Below are positions 13,254 through 18,990 of a stretch of DNA of 18,990 nt, in pieces. Source of the DNA: CAYMRB01 sp964392615 (GTDB lineage: Bacteria > Planctomycetota > UBA8108); assembly GCA_964392615.1 (NCBI GenBank), contig CAYMRB010000171.1, positions 1 to 18,990 of the forward strand. Direction: 5' to 3'. The translations under genes were made by a program, and so were the position numbers. Under the pieces are notes generated by a model, which saw only the letters and a list, made by a program, of their open reading frames with translations, made no database searches and was not told the origin of the DNA. Position 1 is the stretch's first letter. Every line of letters begins with the position of its first letter.

Positions 13254-14534
13254 TTACATGCCCGAGAAGTCGAGCATGGGCAGCAGGACCGCGGCGATGA
13301 TCACGGCGACCACGACGGCGAGCACGATGATGATCACGGGCTCGATCAGCGCGGTCAGCCGCTGGATCGTCAGGTCGAGCTCCTCTTCGTACGACTCGGC
13401 GATGCGGTCGAGGATCTCCTCGAGCTGGCCGCTCTGCTCGCCGACCGACACCATGTAGCCCACCATCGGCGGGAACACCTTCGATCGGCGGATCGGGGTC
13501 GCGATATCGGCGCCCTCGATGATGCGGGCGTGGATATCGTTGATGATCTGCGTCAGCCGGGCGTTGTTGACGACCAGCGCCACGATTTTCAGCGAATCGA
13601 GCGCGGGCAGACCACTCTTCAGGAGAGTCGCGAACGTCAGCGCGAAGCGCGAAATCGCCTGCTTCGCGAACAGCGGCCCGAAAATCGGCAGTCGCAGCAG
13701 GAGCGAGTCCCACCGCAGTCGGCCGGCCTCGGTGGCGAGTGCGGCCTTGAGCATGCAGAAGCCGGCCAAGACGCCGATCAGCAGGACCCACCAGAAATCT
13801 CGGACGACGTGCGAGATATTCATCAGGATCTCGGTGAGGAGCGGCAGCGGCTGGCCGCGGTCCTCGAGGATGTCGGTGATTCTCGGCACGACGAAGGACA
13901 TCAGGAAGATGACCACGGCGAGGCCGACGACGACCATGATGATCGGGTAGGTGATCGCCGCGACGATCTTGCCCTTCAGGCTCGCCTGCTTCTGCAGGTA
14001 GTCCGCGATGCGCACGAGGACGACGTCGAGATGGCCGCTCGCCTCGCCGGCGCGGACCATGTTGACGTAGAGGTCGCTGAAGTACCGCGGATGCTTCGCC
14101 ATCGCCTCGGCGAGGTTGTTACCCGCGGTGATCTCCTCCTTGATGTTCCGGAGCACCTGCTCCATGTCGCGGTCGACGCATTGCTCGACGAGCGCTTTCA
14201 TCGCGTCTGCGAGCTGGATGCCGCTCTTCAGCAGCGTGCTGAACTGGCGCGTGAACGTCGCCAGGTCGCGCGTCTTGACCTTGCGCTGGAGGATCTCCGG
14301 AAGCTTGACCTCCATCGCGAGCAGGCCGCCCGGCTTGCCGGCCGACCTGCCACCCCCGCCGCGCTTCGCGACCTTGCCGCCCTTTTTCTTCTTCTTCGTG
14401 ACCTCCCAGATGTCGGTCACGTGCATGTGGTCGGAGCGCAGCTTGCCCCGGGCATCTCGCGCCGTGTCGGCGTCGATGATCCCCTTGCGGGACTTGCCGG
14501 CGGGGTTCAGGGCTCGGTACTCGAAGATCGGCAT
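13254..14534 (-). CDS. gspF: Type II secretion inner-membrane platform protein GspF
   Basis: 426-residue polytopic membrane protein forming the inner-membrane platform that couples the GspE ATPase to pseudopilus growth. It has a short N-terminal domain opening MPIFEYRALNPAGK. Two GspF domains follow: the first about 92-215 (FTRQFSTLLKSGIQLADA, then MVRAGEASGHLD), the second about 296-420 (FALTFATLLKSGLPALDS, then VSVGEQSGQLEEIL). Transmembrane segments are at about 190-216, 246-264 and 397-419. Residues 47-70 form an unusual Lys/Gly-rich linker. Length and domain order are normal. It lies 31 bases after gspE with no obvious Shine-Dalgarno. Distinguishing GspF from a type IV pilus PilC relies on the neighbouring GspG. 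Confidence 0.94.
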   Translation of the reverse strand: MPIFEYRALNPAGKSRKGIIDADTARDARGKLRSDHMHVTDIWEVTKKKKKGGKVAKRGGGGRSAGKPGGLLAMEVKLPEILQRKVKTRDLATFTRQFSTLLKSGIQLADAMKALVEQCVDRDMEQVLRNIKEEITAGNNLAEAMAKHPRYFSDLYVNMVRAGEASGHLDVVLVRIADYLQKQASLKGKIVAAITYPIIMVVVGLAVVIFLMSFVVPRITDILEDRGQPLPLLTEILMNISHVVRDFWWVLLIGVLAGFCMLKAALATEAGRLRWDSLLLRLPIFGPLFAKQAISRFALTFATLLKSGLPALDSLKIVALVVNNARLTQIINDIHARIIEGADIATPIRRSKVFPPMVGYMVSVGEQSGQLEEILDRIAESYEEELDLTIQRLTALIEPVIIIVLAVVVAVIIAAVLLPMLDFSGM

Positions 14535-14565
14535 CGGGGTTCGGTTCGGTCTGCGTCGCTCAGTA

Positions 14566-16266
14566 TCAGAACACGTCGAGCTGCGTGACGCGGAACACCT
14601 CCTCGATCGTCGTGTCGCCCTCGAGCACCTTGCGCGCGCCGTCCATGCGGAGCGTACGTAGGCCGCGAGCGACGGCGTGCTGCTTCATGACCGACGCGCT
14701 CGTGCGCTGGATGATCTCGTCGCGCGCGTCCTCGTCGATCTCGAACAGCTCGTAGATCGCCGTCCGGTCGTAGAGACCGCGACCGAGGCAGGCCTCGCAG
14801 CCCTTGCCGTGGTAGAGCAGCTGGTGCGGCATCTCGTCTCGCGTCACGCCGAGCTCGCGGACTTGCGCGTCTGTCGGCTCGAAGCCCTCCTTGCAGTGCG
14901 GGCAGATCAAGCGGACGAGGCGCTGGGCGACGACCGTGATGACCGCCGAGGCGACCAGATACGGCTCGACGCCGAGGTTCACCATACGGGTAACGGCACC
15001 GGCCGAGTCGTTCGTATGCAGCGTCGAGAATACGAGGTGCCCGGTATTCGCGGCCTGCACGGCGATGCCGGCCGTCTCGCCGTCGCGGATCTCGCCGACC
15101 ATCATGACGTCCGGGTCCTGGCGCATCAGAGAGCGCAGTCCCGACGCGAACGTCAGGCCCTTCTTGTTCGAGACCTGGATCTGCGAGATGCCGTCGATGT
15201 TGTACTCGATCGGGTCTTCGATCGTGATGACGTTCTTCTCGTCGGAGTTGATCTCCGCGAGCGCTGCGTAGAGCGTCGTCGTCTTGCCGCTACCGGTCGG
15301 TCCGGTGATCAGGACGATTCCGTGCGAGTAGCTGATGTAGTGGCGCGTCAGTTCGAGGTTGCGATCGCTGAGGCCGATCTCGTCGAGCTGGTACAGGCGC
15401 GCGGTCTTGTCGAGCAGACGGAAGACGACGCGCTCGCCGCGCGATGTCGGCACCGACGAGATACGCACGTCGACCTCGCCGTCGCCGACCTTGATCGTCG
15501 TGCGGCCGTCCTGCGGCAGGCGGCGCTCGGCGATGTCCATCTTGCCCATGACCTTGACGCGGCTAATGATCGCGTCCTGGAACTTCTTCGGGATGACCTT
15601 CGCGTCGTACAGGATGCCGTCGATCCTGTATCGCACCTGCATGCGATCGTCGTACGGCTGCAGGTGGATATCGCTCGCTCGAATCTTGAGGGCCTCGAAC
15701 AGGATCGTGTTCATCAGCCGGATGATCGGAGGCTTGTTCGCGATGTCGAGGACGTCCTCGGACTCGTCGATCACCTTCGTCAGGCTGATCATGTCGTCGT
15801 CTTCGATGCCGTCGAGCAACTCGTCGACATCGGTCGAGGCCTGCTGATAGGCCCTGTTGACGAGCACGGTGATCTCCGCGCGCGGCGACAGGACCGGCGT
15901 GACCTCGGCGCCGAGCATGGCGGCGAGGTCGTCCATCGGGTGGATGTCGAGCGGGTCGCACGTGGCGATCTCGAACGTCCCGTTCCGACGACCGACGGCG
16001 ACGAGGTTGTACGCGCGCGCGAACTGGGCCGGGACCTTCTGCGTGAACTCCTTCGGGACCTCGATCTCGTCGAGCTCCGTTCGCATCGGTAGCCGCAGCG
16101 TACGCGAGAGGATGTCGAGGAGGCTCTCCTCCGACACGTAGCCTTTCGTCTTCAGCACGCGGTCAATCGGCTGACCGCTCTCTTTCTCGACCTCCCGGCA
16201 CTCCTCGAGCTGTCGCTCGTCGATGAGGCCCTCGGAGATCAACGTGTCGACCAGGCTGAGTTTCAT
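14566..16266 (-). CDS. gspE: Type II secretion ATPase GspE
   Basis: 566-residue cytoplasmic secretion ATPase that powers pseudopilus assembly. The N-terminal domain (about 1-140) resembles T2SSE_N/MshEN but lacks an obvious cyclic-di-GMP contact pattern. The catalytic domain has ASDIHLQPYDDRMQVRYRIDG (197-217, split Asp box region), Walker A GPTGSGKT (322-329), ITIEDPIEY (347-355, Asp box), Walker B VMMVGEIRD (387-395) and the His box STLHTND (414-420). A tetracysteine zinc site follows (C455, C458, C490, C493), typical of GspE/PilB. Length is usual for the family. ATG 16266 lies 38 bases after the gspD stop, and the stop is 31 bases before gspF. Very confident for the family; GspE rather than PilB rests on operon context. 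Confidence 0.96.
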   Translation of the reverse strand: MKLSLVDTLISEGLIDERQLEECREVEKESGQPIDRVLKTKGYVSEESLLDILSRTLRLPMRTELDEIEVPKEFTQKVPAQFARAYNLVAVGRRNGTFEIATCDPLDIHPMDDLAAMLGAEVTPVLSPRAEITVLVNRAYQQASTDVDELLDGIEDDDMISLTKVIDESEDVLDIANKPPIIRLMNTILFEALKIRASDIHLQPYDDRMQVRYRIDGILYDAKVIPKKFQDAIISRVKVMGKMDIAERRLPQDGRTTIKVGDGEVDVRISSVPTSRGERVVFRLLDKTARLYQLDEIGLSDRNLELTRHYISYSHGIVLITGPTGSGKTTTLYAALAEINSDEKNVITIEDPIEYNIDGISQIQVSNKKGLTFASGLRSLMRQDPDVMMVGEIRDGETAGIAVQAANTGHLVFSTLHTNDSAGAVTRMVNLGVEPYLVASAVITVVAQRLVRLICPHCKEGFEPTDAQVRELGVTRDEMPHQLLYHGKGCEACLGRGLYDRTAIYELFEIDEDARDEIIQRTSASVMKQHAVARGLRTLRMDGARKVLEGDTTIEEVFRVTQLDVF

Positions 16267-16304
16267 CGCTGTGTCGCGTTCGAGTTCGTGGTGCTTCGCG
16301 TCGG

Positions 16305-18990
16305 CTACTCGTTCTTCGTCACGCCTTCGGGCGCAGCGGTCCGTCGCAGCGGCACGAACCAGCTTTCAGAGTCGGGGTCGACCTCGAGCCCGCGCGCCTT
16401 CCAGTCGTCGGGAATGTCGCCGTGCTTCCGCGTCGGGGGTGCCATGTCGTCGTCCGTTCCGGTGTCGCGTGCGGACGTGCGGGCGCCGGTCGGCGGTGCG
16501 CCGACGTGCGGGCGCGGCTGGTCGTCGTCGAACGGCGGCAGGGCGTCGTCGTCGGGGATCGTGCCCGGTCGGCCGAGGCCTCCGGCTGCCGACAGCTCGG
16601 GGCTCTCGGGGTCGCGCCGGTAGTCCGGGCGGCGGCCCGGTGCGGTCGCGCGGCGCGTCAGCGGCTCGCGGGTGATCACGCGCGGGTCGTCCGGATCGGT
16701 CTGATCCTTGATGCCGTCGTCCGGAATGTCGGGCGTCGTGAACTGCGGTTCGAGGCTCGTGCCGCCTCCCATCTCCTCGACCTTCCCCTCAGCCTGATCG
16801 GTGAGGATCTTCAGATCGCGCCACTTCACGTCGGTCAGGATGTGAGCGCGCAGGAAGATGTACAGGTTGGTCACCGAGCTCGACGTTCCCTCGCTGCGGA
16901 ACAGCTTACCGAGGAACGGGATGTCGCCGATGATCGGCAGCTTCGACACGACCTTCGACTTCGACTGGCGCGTCAGGCCGCCGATCACGTAGATGTCGTC
17001 GCCGGGGATCGTCACCATCGACGTGATCGAGTTCGTCGTCTTCGGCGGCAACACGCCGTCGACGGCCGCCTGTCCGAACTCCGAAACCTCGAGCGAGACC
17101 TCGAGGAACACGGAGTTCTCCGAGTTGATCGTCGGCAGGATGTCCAGCGTGATGCCCGCGTCCTCGCCCTGCTGCGACGTCGTCGTCGCGGTGTTGACGG
17201 TCGACGTGTTCTGGACGAACCGCGTCTCCGTGATGTTGATGATCGAGCCGACGTTGTCGTCCGCGAGGATGAACGGCGTCGCGAGCACCTCGGAGTCCTG
17301 ATTGCTCTTCAGGAAGCTGACGAGCAGCGGGAACTTGCCGCGGTCCATGATCGCGAGAACGCCGCCGGACGGGGGCGTCGTCAGATCGAAGATGCGGTTG
17401 AAGTTCTCGGTGTCGATGCCGGTCAGGCCGAACGACTGCTCGAACAGCACCCGCGTGTCGCGGTCATCCGGGTTGCCCGCCAGGAGCTCGATCGTGTAGT
17501 TGAGCGCGCTCGACTGCGAGACTTGCACCAGCGCGGCCTCGAGGAAGACCTGGCGCTTCTTGACGTCGATCTGCTGGAGGATGTGGATGACCTCGCCGTA
17601 CTCTTCCGGCTCGGCCTGGATAATCAGCGAGTTCGTCTCTTCGTGCGGCACGATCATCGTCGGCAGCGTTCCCTGGCCGGTGCCGGTCGTCGAGCGCGGC
17701 GACGTGATGCCGGAGCCTCGGTTGGACACCGGGCTGCGCGTCGAGCCCCGCGAGGTGCCGAGGCCACGCGTGCCGGAACGCGATCCCGTCGACGAGCCGA
17801 TGATGTCGCCGATGACCGGCGCGACCTCGACCGCCTTGAGGAACTTCATGCGGTAGATCCGCGTCTTCAGGCGGCGGATATCGAAGCGGATGTCGAGCTC
17901 GCGGACCAGGAAGTTGATGTCCTCGAGGTCGCGCAGGTCGTAGGTCGTGACGATGAGCTTCTGCGTACGTTCGTCAGCGATGATCTGCGTCTCGAGCTCA
18001 TTGGTACCGCTTCGGCGCAGCGACGACGTCGAGGTCGATCGCGTTGCCGAGCTCGACCGCGTCGGCGTCGCGGTCGAGCCTCGACGCAAGCCGCTGCGCT
18101 GCGCCTTCTGCGCGAGGAACTCCTCGATGAGCGAGACGAGCTCGCCGGCCTCGGCTTCCTTGACCTCGATGATGTGCACGTAGCGCTGCGGGTCCTCTCC
18201 GGGGACGTCGATGAGGTGCAGCAGCTTGAGGATGTAGTCGAGCAGGCCGAACTTCGCGGTGACGATGATCGTCTGCGTGTTCGACACCTCGGTCGCGGTG
18301 AAGTCGGAGCCGCGCGCCGGCGTCTTCGCTTGCGTGCCGGTCGCGAGGTTCGTCAGGCTCTGGATCGCGTCCTTCGGCTCGACGTGCTTGAGCGTGAAGA
18401 CCATCGTCGCGAGTTCGTCGTCGGGCACGTCGAGGGCGCCCTCATCGATCGTCGACGGCAGCACGCTCGCCTCGCCGTTCGACGCGACCTTGATGACCTC
18501 CTTTGGCCGGACGCCGCCGGCGGCCGTCGCGGTCGCGGTCGAGACCTGGAGGATGTCCTGGCCGTTCGGCAGCGTGCGCTGCTCGATCTTGTAGCCGTTG
18601 GCCTCCAGGATGGCCTTGACGATCTCGGCGTCCGCGGACGCGATGGGCGCCGTGATGTGGATCGAGCGCCCGGCCCTCGCGCGGGAGGACGTCGGGGTCG
18701 TTCCGACCGACGCAGAGGCTTGGATCACGTCGAGGCCGGTGTAGTCGGCGAGGAAGCGCAGGAACTCGTCGACCGGAATGTCGCCTTCGGTGATGTAGAT
18801 CGGCTGACCCCGCAGGTGGTGGCGGCTCGGGAATCGTCGATCCGCGTCCGCGTCACCCGGTCCGATCGCGCGCGTTCCGTCGGGTGCGGCAGCGTCGTCG
18901 TCGTAGTCGGCCGGGTCGCCGGGTTCGGGGGGCGCGGCAGGGTGGGGGGCGGCCGCCGGGGTGTGTGGGGGCGGGGGGGGGGCGCCCCCC
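16305..18990 (-). CDS. gspD: Type II secretion secretin GspD (5' end beyond the window)
   Basis: Outer-membrane secretin, at least 894 residues in the window. The frame stays open to the right edge and no ATG, GTG or TTG occurs between 18729 and the edge, so the signal peptide lies outside. The GTG at 18728 is internal to the N0 domain: the preceding residues read GDIPVDEFLRFLADYTGLD. Numbering from 18728: N0 to about 65, N1 about 107-175, N2 about 182-280, N3 about 288-390, secretin channel about 395-632 with the signature GDIPFLGKLF (601-610). Ser/Arg/Thr/Gly-rich inserts interrupt N2 (213-243) and N3 (311-355), and a disordered Pro/Asp-rich tail of about 165 residues follows the channel. 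The visible N-terminal end is Pro/Asp-rich. First visible gene of the gsp cluster. Confidence 0.93.
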   Translation of the reverse strand, partial: GGAPPPPPHTPAAAPHPAAPPEPGDPADYDDDAAAPDGTRAIGPGDADADRRFPSRHHLRGQPIYITEGDIPVDEFLRFLADYTGLDVIQASASVGTTPTSSRARAGRSIHITAPIASADAEIVKAILEANGYKIEQRTLPNGQDILQVSTATATAAGGVRPKEVIKVASNGEASVLPSTIDEGALDVPDDELATMVFTLKHVEPKDAIQSLTNLATGTQAKTPARGSDFTATEVSNTQTIIVTAKFGLLDYILKLLHLIDVPGEDPQRYVHIIEVKEAEAGELVSLIEEFLAQKAQRSGLRRGSTATPTRSSSATRSTSTSSLRRSGTNELETQIIADERTQKLIVTTYDLRDLEDINFLVRELDIRFDIRRLKTRIYRMKFLKAVEVAPVIGDIIGSSTGSRSGTRGLGTSRGSTRSPVSNRGSGITSPRSTTGTGQGTLPTMIVPHEETNSLIIQAEPEEYGEVIHILQQIDVKKRQVFLEAALVQVSQSSALNYTIELLAGNPDDRDTRVLFEQSFGLTGIDTENFNRIFDLTTPPSGGVLAIMDRGKFPLLVSFLKSNQDSEVLATPFILADDNVGSIINITETRFVQNTSTVNTATTTSQQGEDAGITLDILPTINSENSVFLEVSLEVSEFGQAAVDGVLPPKTTNSITSMVTIPGDDIYVIGGLTRQSKSKVVSKLPIIGDIPFLGKLFRSEGTSSSVTNLYIFLRAHILTDVKWRDLKILTDQAEGKVEEMGGGTSLEPQFTTPDIPDDGIKDQTDPDDPRVITREPLTRRATAPGRRPDYRRDPESPELSAAGGLGRPGTIPDDDALPPFDDDQPRPHVGAPPTGARTSARDTGTDDDMAPPTRKHGDIPDDWKARGLEVDPDSESWFVPLRRTAAPEGVTKNE
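18973..18990. repeat. G-run and perfect GC palindrome at the window edge
   Basis: Ten consecutive G (18973-18982) lead into a 14-base palindrome, six G then CG then six C (18977-18990). It falls where gspD codes for a Pro-rich stretch. It may be a real low-complexity codon run, or a sequencing or assembly artefact at a contig end. Confidence 0.55.

Noticed and set aside
13194..16092. Plus-strand open frames of over 460 codons antisense to gspF and gspE
   Set aside because: Asp/His/Arg-rich sequences typical of the reverse strand of GC-rich genes; gspE and gspF motifs on the other strand are unequivocal.
1..18990. CRISPR array, tRNA/rRNA, insertion sequence or prophage
   Set aside because: No regularly spaced repeats, no cloverleaf or rRNA-like sequence, no transposase, integrase or phage structural motifs on either strand.

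Overview
This is a GC-rich (roughly two-thirds G+C by eye), densely coded bacterial chromosomal segment. It has no rRNA, tRNA, CRISPR array, transposase or phage gene that I can see. The type II secretion (T2SS) genes, the lipoprotein signal sequences and the MrfA-type helicase point to a diderm bacterium. The flavour (Kelch-like lipoproteins, arginine-rich low-complexity tails, GspG-type pseudopilins) suggests Planctomycetota or a similar deep-branching lineage such as Myxococcota or Hydrogenedentota. That placement is inference only.

Layout. Positions 8-3478 on the plus strand hold a two-gene operon: a DEAD/DEAH helicase with a C-terminal four-cysteine DUF1998-type motif, then a DEDDh 3'-5' exonuclease. 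Together they match the MrfA/MrfB (YprA/YprB) DNA-repair pair of Bacillus subtilis. Everything from 3480 to the right edge is on the minus strand. Read in transcription order it is gspD (N-terminus beyond the right edge), gspE, gspF, gspG, a second gspG-like gene, gspH, gspI and gspJ (18990 down to 9769). A 649-base non-coding region rich in hairpins follows, with a good sigma70-like promoter. Then come a Kelch-like lipoprotein (9119-7194), a 235-base gap with inverted repeats, a membrane-anchored HEAT-repeat protein (6958-5864) and a second, seven-bladed Kelch-like lipoprotein (5867-3480). The last two genes overlap by four bases.

How the genes work together. GspD is the outer-membrane secretin, GspE the cytoplasmic ATPase, GspF the inner-membrane platform, and GspG/H/I/J the pseudopilins that build the periplasmic piston. 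GspC, GspK, GspL, GspM and the prepilin peptidase are not in the window. The downstream lipoproteins and HEAT protein may be envelope clients or accessories of the secretion system, but only proximity and shared strand support that.

Points most worth a second look: (i) a tandem gspG duplication in which the second copy keeps the calcium-site globular domain but has lost the prepilin cleavage motif; (ii) a GspJ with a roughly 107-residue Gly/Arg-rich tail and an Arg-rich leader built from 9-base repeats; (iii) the long structured leader and hairpins at 9120-9431; (iv) the mrfAB-like pair.
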